This document shows positions 33,444-45,712 of a stretch of 64,000 nucleotides of DNA, in pieces. This DNA is from Lojkania enalia (taxonomy: Eukaryota > Ascomycota > Dothideomycetes > Pleosporales). Below the pieces are notes generated by a model that was not told the DNA's origin, did no database searches, and saw only the letters and a list, made by a program, of their open reading frames with translations. How positions within the stretch are numbered: position 1 is the stretch's first letter; every line of letters begins with the position of its first letter. The position numbers were made by a program, and so were the translations under genes. The stretch lies in assembly GCA_010094045.1 (NCBI GenBank), contig ML986583.1, positions 440,441 to 504,440 on the forward strand, given 5' to 3'.

Positions 33444-34343
33444 CTACACACCCCTCCCCAAAATCCGCCTCCTCTGCCCAATCATATGCATAAAAAGCAT
33501 ATAAAACCCCGGTACATAAGTCGCCAGTATGCCCCACAACACCCATCCTAGCCTCTCATCCATCTTCTCCGCAGTCGGCAAAGCTTTATATATAAGCCAG
33601 CACTCCGACGAGACGCCCAGCGGGTAAAGGATCAGGAACGTATTATACCTAAATCCGCCCATTAGCCTTGCACATCGAAAGCATAGAAAAGCAAAAAGAT
33701 GGAACAAAGGAAAAGAGTGCCCTGCTAAAGGAAAACGCCTACATACCGGAGCCATGTAATGAATCTCGGCACACCGAGACCAGAAAGCGTAAACGCAAAA
33801 TATGAATACCGGATGACCTCCGTGACACTCCATGCCACCAACATACTGGTATATGCCGGGCTAAATTTTGTAGTAGCAGGGAAATGGTATGCGATGCCCC
33901 ACGTTAAAGTGTACCTGCTAGCGACCTGCATGAGCGTAGTGAGCAGCGGCGCCCTAACAATTCCTATCCGCAAGGTATCCGTTAGCATTTTGTGCAAACA
34001 TTTGGAAGATATCACAGCGAGGAGATTTATGGACCATTGACGCAAAATTGTGAAAGAGTAGGAGAGGAAAAGGAATAGTACCAAGTACACTATGTAAAAC
34101 CTCTAATCCTGCCCCCGTCTGCACCCACCGACTCAATTCCTCTGTCTCCTCATACACCCCTCCATCCTCCACGCCCTTTGCCGACGCAATCGAAAGTACT
34201 CTAACCAAAACGCTCAACCATGCTGCCGCCGATACGGCATTATACGCAAATAAATACACCGTGTTGAGCGAGGAAGGCTTCGACTTCGATTTTGGCTTCG
34301 ATTTCGGCTTCGATTTCGGCTTCGAAGATTGCTTGGGCGGCAT
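33444..34343 (-). CDS. PHS1: very-long-chain 3-hydroxyacyl-CoA dehydratase (227 aa)
   Basis: Three exons on the minus strand: 34343-34082, 33963-33747 and 33648-33444. Both introns are GT-AG with TGCTAAC or GGCTAAT branch sites, and the frame is kept at each join. The product starts with a Lys/Ser/Pro repeat (KPKSK units) and then has about six membrane segments. The conserved dehydratase blocks are visible: WVQTGAGLEVLHSVLG, VRAPLLTTLMQVASR, LVAWSVTEVIRYSYFAF and YNTFLILYPLGVSSE. Tyr168 and Glu175 keep the seven-residue spacing of the catalytic Tyr/Glu pair of yeast Phs1. The enzyme performs the third step of fatty-acid elongation in the endoplasmic reticulum, serving sphingolipid synthesis. 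Confidence 0.93.
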
Positions 34344-35201
34344 ATCGACAATAGACGAGTGGCTGAGCGCAGAGCCTCGGATCTAGCGCATCGATAGTGT
34401 TTGGGGAAGACTGACGGCCGTTGGGATGTAGCTAATTGTTGGCAAACCTTCGATATGTTGAGCTGCCTCGGTCAGAAACCTTGGCGCGCTAGACCTTCCG
34501 TTCCTGGAGCCAATCGGGCTTGGCGGCCAAAGTCATTCCGAGATTCGATTCCGCAATCATCGCAAGTTATTCAGTGACTTCGGAAAACGTCAAGTCTACA
34601 GCGTCTCAGTGTATATCCCGTACAATTGACATTGTAGAATAACAAGGCATTTTCATCGGTTTAATTGAAATTCCTCTCACGCACAATGGTAAGCGATTAG
34701 ATCATTCTGCCAGATGTTACTTCGTTCATCATTGGCTTCACGCCCATACTATATTGGACTTATAAAACATGCATTTCTACATATACACTGCACGCCGATA
34801 TAGACCCAGTTTAGTGCGTCAGCTATGATATTATTCCACATTACATGCCATGCCATACCATACCATACCATACTCTGCGCATTGCCGCTAGCGTGGAGAA
34901 AAACACTGTCCGAGGAAAAAGACCATGAGAGGATGCTAACCAACACCAGGCTATACAACCCGTAAGAGCCAATAGGTGAAGCAGGCATCGAAAAACATTT
35001 CTGAGAAAATTCGTCATGTCAGATGACATGACATGACTAGACCAGACCGACCAGACGTTCTGAAATGGTGTATTTATGCAGGGGTATCTTGTATGGGAAA
35101 TGCCGACTTAATGCTGGGTAAAGAAATCCGTGATGGCCATACTGGAAATCTGGGTGGGAGATGGGGAATTTTGATGATGGGGAGGTAAGCGCTCGGGGAG
35201 A
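34344..35201. other. intergenic with a small CCATA repeat
   Basis: Between the PHS1 start and the 3' end of the RING gene. At about 34847-34873 there are tandem CCATA units (ATGCCATACCATACCATA...). No supported gene. Confidence 0.5.
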
Positions 35202-36464
35202 TCATAAAAACACTTGGATCATAGCATTTCGGGTAGTTGTTTTCTTGTCGCAGCCATGGACGACGCAGGATTTAAAGGGGTTCGTTCTGGGTGGGGCGGC
35301 GCGTTCTTTCCCTTTTGACGTCCTCTTGTTAAATCGATTCGCCGTGCACTCGCCGCAGTAGACCTTGAATAGTCGTTAGGACATGACCGTGTAAGGTCGA
35401 CTACAGTGGATACTTACGTGACCACACTGCCTGACAATCCAAACCTGCTTCTTGGCATCCGAGTCCCCGGTGCACAGCTCGTCGCCGCAGTTCGGGCAAA
35501 CAAGAACGTCGTCCTCACCAGGTGATCTTGTGTATCCCTCTAGCGCAGCCTCAGGCGCATTATACGTAGGCGGTGGCTGCGGAGGAGCCGGCGGTCCCAT
35601 TCCCAAATCGAACCCAACCATCTCAAAGTCCATCTCTGGTGTAATGAACCCCACATGCACATGGCCACGCATCCGCCGTGCTGCTGCTGCTCCTCCCGTC
35701 CTCGGCGGCGCTACGGGCTCCGGTCGATTCTGGGCCATGCGGGTGATTTGGTCCCGAAGGTGAGCCAGCCGCCCCTCTCCCTCAAACATACCCAAAAGCT
35801 CAAAGCGGCCGGGCCTATAGCCGTGATTGTGGTGCTGATGCTCCCTCCTCCTTCGCTCCGCAGGCACGTTGTGTACTGAGACAATCTCGATGTCGTCGGA
35901 GAGCGGCCCCAGCTGGACAGATGGTGAATGGGTTGGGCGACGTGGAGGGTCGATCCTGCGGGCGGATATGAATTGGATCTCAGGAGAGCCTGGTGCAGCA
36001 GCTGAGGGGGGCTCGTCCTCGTCGACGTCTATAATCTCGCGTCCAAAGCGTGGCGGTCTCTGGGGGCGGTTGCTTGGTAGAGGCGGCCCAGAAGGCCCAG
36101 TGTCCTCTGCAGTCAGGTCGATCACATCGTTCCTGCTACTCGACAGCGAAACAGGCCGTCGGAAATCGAAGCCGTCACCCGGGTATCGCTGTGGCTGCTG
36201 CACCGATTGCATCCCTTCTATCCTGGGTAGGTGCAATCCTGATACTTGCGGGTGGGAGGGGCTATTGTGTTGAGAGGCGGGCACGCGGTCGCCAAAGCCC
36301 CAGGTCGGCGATGAAGGGCCCTCATGATCCATCTCTGCATGCGAGCGCTGGTGGAGAAGACCGTTAGCTACCACTCTTCTCTTCATTCAAAAGGCGAAGG
36401 CGCCCGGGCGCTTTCTCAAACGCACCTTGTGTCTGTGCGAGCAGTAATATAGGTCGTCGTCCAT
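35202..36464 (-). CDS. RING-type protein with SUMO-interacting motifs, STUbL-like (376 aa)
   Basis: I place three exons: 36464-36426 (MDDDLYYCSHRHK), 36347-35418 and 35363-35202, with GT-AG introns and CTAAC branch sites. Frames join in phase 0. The middle is disordered, proline- and arginine-rich, and contains hydrophobic-acidic motifs DVIDLTAED, EIIDVDEDE and DIEIVSV that look like SUMO-interacting motifs. The end carries a zinc-binding module: CPNCG, then QCGHVYCGEC, then SCVVHGC, compatible with a C3HC4 RING. The last pair is spaced C-x4-C instead of the usual C-x2-C. SIMs plus a C-terminal RING is the plan of SUMO-targeted ubiquitin ligases (yeast Slx8, fission-yeast Rfp proteins). The specific role is inference. 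A single-exon reading would miss both the start and half of the RING. Confidence 0.75.
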
Positions 36465-37175
36465 GCTCTACGGCGGCTATTCGAGGGAAATTGTTATGGG
36501 TAAGCTAGAGGCTGTCAACAGAAGACGGACAAGGTGTAACAGTAGCGTGGTAGAAGAGGAGGAGAGGGGGAGGGGAGGAAATGGGGCGGCCGGCGCGGTG
36601 GATGAAGTGATTTGGTGGCAAGGATGAGGGATTCTGGATCTGGTGCCGGCGAACGAGAGCGAACTTCGGAACAACCACAGTGCTATGGCCGCTACTTTCA
36701 TCTCACCAAACAATACCAACAATGCAGTAATCATCTACCCGTGCTCGCCGCCACCGCCGCGCCATTCTACTTACCGCGAATTGCGTTTGGCTACACTCCT
36801 ACCGGGTTGAAATTCTATTTACCTCCCGTTGCAGCTTCTCTTTGAGCATTTCCAATCCGCCAAGGCCTTGTATCACGCGCACTTCAGTTGTCGAAAGAAA
36901 CGTTATTGTTCACTTTGAAGAATCTCTGCTCATTCCATGTTCCAGAACTACTTCAGAAGGAGTAATATATGTTACATTTTAGAGAACGCCGTGCTAGAAA
37001 CCGCAGAGCCGTTCGGCTACTTTCCTATTGAACATACAAGAACCAATATTTCAAGCGCAGAGTCGTGCGCAGTAATCTCTACCTCTAAAGTAGAGGTTTC
37101 ACCCTAGATTCGTGTGAGCTAATGTAAATGGCCAATATATATCAATTATCGCACTTAATAGATCCTCTCCCCCGC
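36465..37175. other. intergenic, no supported gene
   Basis: 711 bp between the RING gene start and the PRP19 stop. GC-rich near 36550-36660. Short frames on both strands do not look coding. Confidence 0.4.
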
Positions 37176-38649
37176 TCATGCTGCTCCGAGTATGCTCAAA
37201 CCGCCGTCGGGAGTTAATGCAACTAGCGAAGATGCATTTACACCCCAAGCAACATCCCTCGCAGGGACCGCCTTCCGAACAGGCTCTGACCAGCTCTTTG
37301 TAGCTTTTGTGTAGTGTTGTACAGAAATGCTTCCGGAGCCGGCTGTCGCCAAGAATTGACCGGTGTAATCCCAGCGGACGCTGTCGACAGGGCTGCCGAC
37401 ATCAAGAGCTTTAATAGGCGCTTGCTTTCGAAGATCCCATACAGAGACACTATTTGATCCCCTCTCAGCAACAGCAAACCAGGTCCCGTTTTCTGAGAAG
37501 GAGATGCTTCGCACTGGTCCGTTCGTTTCGAGGACTGCCATAGCATCGCCCGTCTTGACATCAAAAATCCGGATATTCCCGTCCACGCCTCCCGTAAAGA
37601 ATAGTAGACCATCGACGTGGAACGCGCAGGTAGAGATCTCCGTTTCCGTATAAAGTTGTGAGGCGACCGTCATAGTAGTCAAATCGTAATATATAAATCG
37701 TTTATCTGCTCCAGCAGAAGCCAGGATAGTTTCACTTGGATGAAGCGCAATCGAGGTAACTGCACCCGCATGTGAACCCAGCTCCGCGGTCTCTACACCA
37801 TCTTCGAACACTTTGATTGTTCCAGAAGACGTTGCAACGAGCGCACGAGATCCCCACCATGCCGTGGCTGTTACTGGGCTTCCCGCCTTAAGGGTTTGAA
37901 CAATCTTCTGTTGTGAAACCGAGTAGATACCTGCCACACCGTCCGTTCCACCAAAGAGTGCAAGTTCTCCAGATTCGTCGAGAGATATCATAGAGCTACC
38001 AGGGTAGAGAGGGTCCGAGGTATTTGTGACGTCGAAGGACGCAACATCTTCACCAGTCGCCCAGCCGTCGGGAATCGGTCGTTTGCGGCGCGTGCTGAAA
38101 AGCCTACATTATATTAGTATAATCATAGTTCCCCCAGCGCATCATTACATACATTTGCTGGGTCTCATCAACCTTGGCCGCAAGCGCGTCCGGAAGAGCT
38201 TGACCGTCGACTTGCATGGCATCACCATTAGCCGCTGCGCCTCCACTAATTGTCACGTTCGAGAGCGCTTCTCGCGCTTCGTCTCGCTCCCGTGTAAGCC
38301 TTGCTATCACTCGCGTCGCAGCATCGTTCTGATATAGCGCCGTGCTAAGCTCCTGTCTAGTCTGCGCCAGCTGTTGCTTCAGGGTAAAGGATTCGAGGAC
38401 AATGGCATCCCATTCGTTCTGAAACGCACTTAATAGGGAAGGAATAGAGGTAAGATTCGGGGGTCGGGGCGTAACAACGCGATCGGTTTTGAGCTCAATG
38501 AGGTCCTCGACTGTGAGGTCTTCGCCTGTGACAGGGTCGGTGTGATGTTCAGCAATATGAGCCTCGATTAGTCGCTTTTCGAAGACATGTCCGCTTTTGC
38601 GCGACGCGGCTGGGACTTCTGGAGCTACTCCCGAAATTGCACAAAGCAT
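37176..38649 (-). CDS. PRP19: pre-mRNA-processing factor 19, U-box ubiquitin ligase (474 aa)
   Basis: Two exons, 38649-38153 and 38103-37176, with an intron GTATGT...ACTAAT...TAG that keeps the frame. The product begins MLCAISG, the usual start of fungal Prp19, so I take the ATG at 38649 and not the longer open frame upstream (38733). Residues about 1-60 form the U-box (GHVFEKRLIEAHI, DPVTGEDL, ELK). Residues 65-140 are the tetramerisation coiled coil (SIPSLLSAFQNEWDAIVLE, then LKQQLAQTRQELSTALYQ). From about 190 to the end is a seven-bladed WD40 propeller with units such as VTSIALHPSETILASAGADK. Prp19 is the core of the NineTeen complex that activates the spliceosome, and acts in DNA repair. 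Length is normal. Confidence 0.95.
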
Positions 38650-39957
38650 CTTGAGGGCTGTAGGGTGCTGTAAATGGGATGCGATGCAGCTGCTCACTTC
38701 ATTGTTGTCGCGGGCTATCACCAAAACTTCCAAGAGGCCAAGCTACGGCCGGATAAACCATTATTCCAGGCGCTGCATGCGATTGACCTGCACATATTGA
38801 CCGTCTAACTCTTCACAAGAAAATATATGGAAGAGAACGCCTAATTATAACCTTTACCCCCCAATTCTACATACTTGTACTGTACTCCCCCGTCAACGGA
38901 GAGTTTGCGTTGGCACTCGTTCCACCAAGAACAGTGATATTCTGAATCGCATTGTCCGTCTAATACCCAAACCACCCTATTTCCTAAATTTGCCATTATT
39001 ATACAAGAATTGTATCTCAGAAGTATTCGATTGATCAACCCCATCGCCTTCATTCAAATACAGTATTCCACTAGTCTTGATTGGTTGGATTGCTTGAAAT
39101 CCAAAGCACGAAGTCTTTTTTGCGAAGCTCAGTAGCTGTGTTCGCGCTATCTGCTCGTAAGGCGATAATACGACGGCCTCGAAAGTGAAGACGGATAGAA
39201 TTGTAGGCTATTTTACTAAGCTAGACGTATGAGCCGCTGCCTTAGATCCGCTCATGAGTTCAGAAGTTGTAAAACACGTCGTTGGGAAGATACATTGAGA
39301 CTCGTGTTGAATCCGAACGGACCTACGATATAAGAATGGCGTCATTCAGAACTATTAGCACTGAGGAGGAATGTTTTTAAGTCGTCGGGATAGAGGAAGA
39401 AGAGTGGGTTCAACATGGGAATTCTAGTAGTAATCTGTCGGTGCACGTAAGAGAATATGTAATCTAATAAACGAAACCTAACTGCAATTGCGTTTCTCGC
39501 GGAATTCGCTACGGTAGTCTAGTAGTAGGACTCCTGGTCAAGGCTATCAAGACCGCTATGATCTCGATAGAGTGGATAAAAGGCACCAAGAGTGGCCTAT
39601 CGCGCAAAGAAATACTCGGTAGTGTCTAGGTTGAATCCGCAGACATCAGTACTAGTCATGGGAATCTGTAAAAGAGCTGCAAATTTGATTATCGATTTAG
39701 TGGATATTCGTCAGAGCCCCCAATTCGAGTCATTGTCACCCTGCCAATACCCTACATACACACCGGCACCGGCATAGCAAACTAGTTAGCGGCAGAATAG
39801 GTGAGCCCAGGAAACAACTTACTGTGCTACGAGTAACGACGAAAGGGCGACGGCCCAGACGGCTACCCAGCATTGCTTGGCAACTTGCAATGGATATCAT
39901 CGACTGATACACATGGTTGGTGTCGTTCTGAGTTGTCCCACTATGATTGACTACATC
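38650..39957. other. intergenic, no supported gene
   Basis: Upstream region of PRP19 plus about 1 kb of accessory DNA. No frame with recognisable content and no transposon ends with matching duplications found. Confidence 0.4.
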
Positions 39958-40517
39958 TTATCGAACGGTCTTATCACCTAGGTTACTAAAGAAATTGTTA
40001 ATCATATAAGGTAGTTCCAAGAGATTTGGTCCAGGAAGACTAATATCCGTTGTATTTCTAGCAGATTGTTGTTCACGTAAAAAATGTTTGGTCTCGCTAG
40101 ATTGTTGGAAATTGGTAGAAACCTTGGAAATGATTCTACCTACACTGGTGCGTACCGGGGGCGGCGTTAGTGGATTATCATTTGCGACAGTGAATCGCTC
40201 CAGGTCCAAACCGGGAAGTGAGTAGAAATCGAAAGCTTCCTTCATATCAATCTAGATGGCATGAATATCTACCCCTATTTTGGCATCGAGAAAGCTTGTG
40301 AATTCCTCATTCCAGTAGTTTTTGAGTGATCAGCTAGAACCAAACAGGAAAGAGTCGCTCCAGGCCAAAAAAAAGAAAAGCCTTCGTAGAGGGAGCCGTT
40401 GTTGAGTTTGAGAAATACGTTACTGCTGGCGCGATTATTGAAAGGATCATTGAGACGCAATGGCGGGGTTAACCATGAGGAAATAATGCTGTTAGTGTTC
40501 ATGCAACTACGCATCAA
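39958..40517 (-). pseudogene. unidentified coding relic
   Basis: Two minus-strand open frames, 40517-40275 and 40245-39958, are offset from each other. They contain protein-like stretches: LNDPFNNRASSNVFLKLNNG in the first, MKEAFDFYSLPGLDLERFTV and NLLELPYMINNFFSNLGD in the second. In a third frame the junction reads NEEFTSFLDAKIGVDIHAI, so a frameshift plus a stop may separate parts of one gene. I cannot name the family. Probably a decayed gene. Confidence 0.35.
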
Positions 40518-42428
40518 GCTCTTGCATCATCTATAGCGGAAATCTCCTTATCCAGCGTAAATGCTTGACTGGAATGCACGTAGTCGATATCAATCCATGT
40601 GGTTTATTCAAGTCAGCAAAGTCACACCTTAATAAGTGGCTCACTTTACCACTAACTAAATGTTCGCAGCGGAACAGTTGGCGACAACTTCCGCCACTTA
40701 ATACACGTCTTGGTATCCATATATACATTGGCGAAATTCAAACTCCTAGAACAGTTGCATCGCCGGCAAACCGGCTACTTCAGCATATTATACCCTATCC
40801 CCGTTCAGACTTAGACCTAACAAAAAGTATAGATCGATGATTCCACCAGCGGTGTTGCATTCGAGCTACTGGCCGTATGTCATCGATATTGATGTCCATT
40901 CCAGGATCGATTAACGACGTGATAAGACACCTATTATGCTGGCTCGGTCTACTCGATAACGAAATTCCGCACAGAAAAACTCGGATCCACATAACGCACA
41001 CCCACATAATACTTTACCGAATCTCAACAATGCTATTTCTACCGGTATGAAAACTATGAAATCAACTTTCTCGGCATCAGGCTTGTAATACCCGGAGATC
41101 TAATTACTATTGCTGCAAATACTAAAAATGATCGCAGCAGGCGCGTATCACTACACCCGAAAACCAGACATGCTTGCAGGCTTATCAAATGTATAGGGCG
41201 TAGGCTAGCAATAATCATTCGCCATTTCCACGCTCACTCTAACTGTCTACATCTAAATTTCAGCAGCTCTCCTCTAACAGCATTCTGTCCTCAAATGATT
41301 GTGGAGGGCTTCTATTGCAAGATCTTCGTCATCAGGACAGCTCCAGCTCACATGCGTCCTTTCAATTTTTCTTACAAGTGCATCAATACGGCCCAAGTTT
41401 GTTATTTTCCTCTCCTTCAATGTCGCCATGCTTCTTGTAGGTCACTAGAAAAAGAGCGGGCTCAGGCTGGCAGTTAAGTACAGCAACGAACTTGCAACAG
41501 ACCTCCATATTAATTGAAGTCCGTGTGTTCTCGGCCCCATTAATCAAGCCCAGAAAAGTTACGTATACAAGTTTCCCAAGTCGATTAATTCATTCAGAAT
41601 GACGCCTTGAAATCAATGTCGACGAATAGGATTGCGTAGTGCTCCAGAACTCAGTTAGAACAGAGCTCTCAAAAATGCGGATCAAGGTATTCGAGAAAGA
41701 TGGCAGACACCTCGGATAACAGTACTCGAAAGAGCAATTAAGCGATAATGCCTCGGAATCCGAAGCTGTTTGTTGTGCATTTCCCGGATCGTACGAGATA
41801 CCCAAAAGGCTAGCTAGAAATGAGTGTCTAGTCAACAACTTAATAAACTGTTAATAACCAGCACACTTTTCAGGCTATGGAATGCCAATTCTGGCTAATA
41901 AACATAGAGCTCAAATGACTACCATATACGTTTGATAAATGTGACTTATATCAGTCCATGGATGGATGGGGTAGGCGCTTTGTTTGTCCCCGCGGGGCGT
42001 TGTGACCAACGGACTCGGGTCTTACGTGCATGAACCACAATGTTGGTAATGGCCTCAGCGCAGGGCTGAACCTAAACCTCGGCGTGCTGTACATATCGCG
42101 GTATCATTGCGGTTTAGTCTAGCACAAGTTGGGTCATTTCTACACATTTATACTCCCAATGCGATGTTATCTTACTAGCTACGCTAGAATATTACGTTCA
42201 CTACTCTAGATAGCTATGAATGTAAACGACGGAGATCACCGGTGCATAGGCGAACCGGACTTCGACTATCGCTCACCGTTGCACGTTTCGATGTGTGATC
42301 CTTCGAAACTTAGCCTTGAATACCTGATAACGTCTGCCATTTTCCTAACCGTCTTGTTAAGCTTGGTCGCTCTGTTTCAACCTCGACCAGTTCTGGTATC
42401 CAGTTGACCAATCTGTCAATCTTCCAGC
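40518..42428. other. gene-poor accessory DNA
   Basis: 1.9 kb with only short frames on both strands and no visible repeat structure. Confidence 0.35.
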
Positions 42429-43805
42429 ATGGCGAGCCTCCAGGATGTCGATTTCTCGACATTGTCTCCCGAATTCATCGAGTTATTGCTAACAATGCCG
42501 GCTGCATCGGTACCACCTGGAGCAGACAGCCGTCTTATCAGCCACCCCTCGAGAACATGGTGGCAGGTGACTGTCATCCTTTGCTCTATTCTATCTGGAA
42601 TCTTTGTACTACTTAGAGCCTATACAAAGCTAGTAGTGATCAAGTCTGTGGATGCTGCTGACTGTGAGTGGTGGAAATGCCGCTATACTTGAATGCTAAC
42701 CGCTAACATATCAACGAGATTTCATCCTCATTGGCTTTGTGAGTGAAGCGATATTGGACGTTGGATTTATAATTGATTAGTGCCAAAAATAGTTTTTTCT
42801 ACTCTCTGAAGTGATTATTGGCCATTGGGCTAGTGGAGCGGGCTCTGGTGTTCATCAATGGCAACTTACAGTCGCACAACTTTTTGATCTCCTCTACGTA
42901 CGCCATCCTTCTCTATTTTTGGGCAGGGAAACTAACCACACCTCAGTGGATGAACATCGCAGAAATTGTCTACGGCCCAACAACATTTTTTGCGAAAATG
43001 TCTGTTATCCTTCAGTATATCAAGGTCTTTGCCCCGAAGCTATCCCCCGTAAACAGGCCAATGTTTTTTGCATCCCGCGCCGTGATCATCATCAGCGCTC
43101 TCGCTTATACTATCATGATGTTCTACATGACATTTTATTGCACCCCACGCTCCCTCATATGGAACAAGCTGCAGCCAGGGAAATGTCTGTCAGTAGAGCC
43201 AGCAATTACGGCGAGTCCAATTTTCAACATTATTATAGATGTAGTAATGCTATTACTACCTATTATGAGCCTTTTAAAATTGCAGATTGCGACGAAGAAA
43301 AAAGTGCATATTTCCTTGCTCTTTGGAACCGGCATTGTGTGAGTCTTTTATAAGTATCTCATAGTTAGAAGTGAGATGTCTGTACTCTAACCCTTGTAGT
43401 GCAACCGTCGCATCCATCATACGCATCATTTACGCCGTTCGTACTTTGAAGCCTAACGCCGACATATCGTACCTTACCCTCGGCCTTGGACTCTGGTCCT
43501 ACGCGGAAATTACCCTCGTGCTAATCGCTTCGTCTGCCTTCACACTTCCAAAACTAATAAAATCAAAGCAAACAGCGATCAATTCCGCATTCTCCTTCTT
43601 TCATATACCGTTCTCGAGCATTGGAAGCTTCATGTCGAAATCGAGCAGTAATACGGAATTGACGGCCAATAAAGGGACTCTCCAGGAGGGTGGTTGGAAA
43701 ATAGAACCTGAGAGTAAAGAATATATTGTGAAAAGTATGCATTTTGAGACAACAAGCGAGGAGGCATGGCAGTTGTATGAAGGTGGAGACATAAGAGTGG
43801 TGTGA
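42429..43805 (+). pseudogene. rhodopsin-domain integral membrane protein with an apparent nonsense codon
   Basis: Best model: exons 42429-42663, 42719-42738 (20 nt), 42812-43338 and 43400-43805, all with GT-AG introns, giving 396 in-phase codons including the stop. The product has the seven-helix layout of the fungal rhodopsin-domain/SAT4-PTH11-like family. Recognisable blocks are TWWQVTVILCSILSGIFVLLRAYTK, split here as WWQVTVILCSI and LLRAYTKLVV, then DYFILIGF, AEIVYGPTTFFAKMSVILQY, FNIIIDVVMLLLPI and VASIIRIIYAVRTL. The single problem is that codon 86, the first of exon 3, is TGA. No alternative GT-AG pair that I tried restores the frame. Either this allele is dead or splicing is unusual. 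These receptors-like proteins are often lineage-specific; ligand unknown. Confidence 0.65.
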
Positions 43806-44330
43806 TCCCTTGCTCATAGGGCCGTGTTTTGTTTTTATTGATGGAAGTATATGGGTAGAATGCCTAGGTGACTCTACATGGAACACATGTTTAGAGGCAA
43901 ATTCAGTCCAATTTATGCTCTAGAAACGCCTTGATACGACACCATAAATGCAACCTTTGTAGAATCGGCTACTACGGTCTTGAAGTGCTTCAATTGGACC
44001 GCTGTATAGTAATCGATAACGAAACTAAGCCCCAAGAGTAACGACAGCCGCCTAATCGTACCTTAAAATAGGAAATGACACTGTCCTATTATCTTCCTTC
44101 GCTTTTCAAGATTGACGTTCCAAATAGACCGTCAAAGACATTCCCATCATTACGACTAATTCGAGTTTGTACATACAAGACGTCAAATCTAACGCAATCA
44201 TTAAATTCAAATTAGTGCATTAGAAACTTGTTTAACAACAAAGAACTCGCAATGAGGATATTGATGCGGATACCGATGGCTCAGTCAGGCGCTCCAAACC
44301 GTTCAAAAGCAGCCTATGAAACATATGAAA
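43806..44330. other. intergenic, no supported gene
   Basis: 525 bp between the rhodopsin-domain gene and the FNT relic. The extreme N-terminus of the FNT relic may start near 44250 but is too degraded to place. Confidence 0.4.
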
Positions 44331-45027
44331 ATGTCTGCACCACCTATTCAAATTATCGCAACCATCTCTCATTAAGATTTATATGGAAACTCTTTACTAT
44401 CTCTAGGGAGCCTTTTTACACTAGTAGCCTCACAGGGCGTCCTAGCGATAGAGTAAGACGATCCGGGAATCCCGAAGTTTCTAATGGGCGCCCTGTTCCC
44501 AATCGTACTGGTTCTAATATACTTTGTCGGGGCTGAACTGTAATCGTATTCTAAGTCACCAGCCTAGGAGCATATTATTAACTTTGACTAAAAATTCACT
44601 AGCTACTAAAATGTGGCTCACAATGGCCGACCTTGCCCGCCGCGATCATCCGATGATATAACTCCGAAAATTACTTTCCCCGTGGCTCGGAAAAATTGCC
44701 GGCTCCCTAATAGTCGCCTATGTCATCTCGTTTGCTACTGGCACACTCAGCGAGGAACTATTCCAATCTGGCATAACCTCTCTGGCTGAGATTATGTACC
44801 TGGGGAGTGTAGGTGTGATTCTTGGCGTGTGCATGAGCATTTGGATGTTCAATTGGGGGTGATTGTTGCCTATTAGTTCGGGGAAATTTGTAGGTGGTGC
44901 GTTGCTTACCCATGGTTATATTTCGTGGATATGTATGTATTATGAAATTGGGAGTACTTTGAAGGGTTGGCTGATTCCACGTGAACACTACCAGCTTCTA
45001 GAAAGAAAAATGGAGCGGATACTATGA
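44331..45027 (+). pseudogene. formate/nitrite transporter (FNT family) pseudogene
   Basis: In plus-strand frame from ATG 44331: MSAPPIQIIATISH-stop, then NSLLSLGSLFTLVASQG, stop, DDPGIPKFLMGALFPIVLVL, IYFVGAEL. From 44611 in another frame: MWLTMADLARR, stop, LLSPWLGKIAGSLIVAYVIS, FATGTLSEE, GSVGVILGVCMSIWMF, stop, then a tail ending at TGA 45025. The order PGxxKFLxGAxFPxxLxL, GAEL, MxxxxxLAR, LxxNWxxxxxGNLAGSL, TGTLSEE matches FNT channels such as the fungal nitrite transporter NitA. At least four in-frame stops and one frame shift make it non-functional. It should be a hexa-helical plasma-membrane channel when intact. Confidence 0.75.
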
Positions 45028-45712
45028 ATACTATCAAAAACAAGTTTTCCCAATTAGCTATAACAACTTGAAAGCTTGTGAGGAATTAGACGAGAATGCA
45101 GCACGAGGTGCAAGTCATCTTTTACGAGATATGTTGACATAATGCGACTATTTTCAAATAGGATATATGTTTATCTAAATGTCTTAATTCGAGGCTTTGT
45201 TCTAGAACATTTCTAGGCAAATCCGACCATACATCAATCACCTGTAGCGCTGCCCACGCGTGTCAAAACACTATTTGAACACGCCCCATCCAAATCCGTC
45301 GTAAACCACGTATTACCTACCCGCACAGTAGCTTCAAAACCCCATTTAAATTTACCCAAATCACTTTATTGGACGGCGTCCTGTTCGTCTGCGAGAGCTA
45401 TCACAGCCACAGGAATAAGTGCGCTTCGGTTCTAGCCAATCATACGCGCAGAACGGTATACGATGAAAGCACAGCTCCACGCCACATCATGTCATATCCC
45501 ATCAAAAATGCTCAACGGTTTATAGAATGAGCGCCAGTTTGAATTCAGCCCTCCACAATGCGCGTCGGAAAAGGAGGTGTCGGGTCATCTGCGCGTGATG
45601 GTTTTCCACATTGTCCAATTTATGTTTCGAGGTCCCTTCTTCGGACGGAGAGACTTCATGTTTGGTTATATCACCGTGCCGTATGTTTCGTCATGCTTAA
45701 GGCTCACATAAT

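Noticed and set aside
40275..40517. Resemblance of NVFLKLNNGSLYEGFSF to carbamoyl-phosphate synthase small-chain start
   Set aside because: Only about 17 residues agree, and the continuation in any frame does not match that enzyme, so no function is claimed.
42811..43353. 180-aa ORF starting in exon 3 of the rhodopsin-domain gene
   Set aside because: Out-of-frame shadow: the frame one base set away encodes the hydrophobic helices of the real protein.
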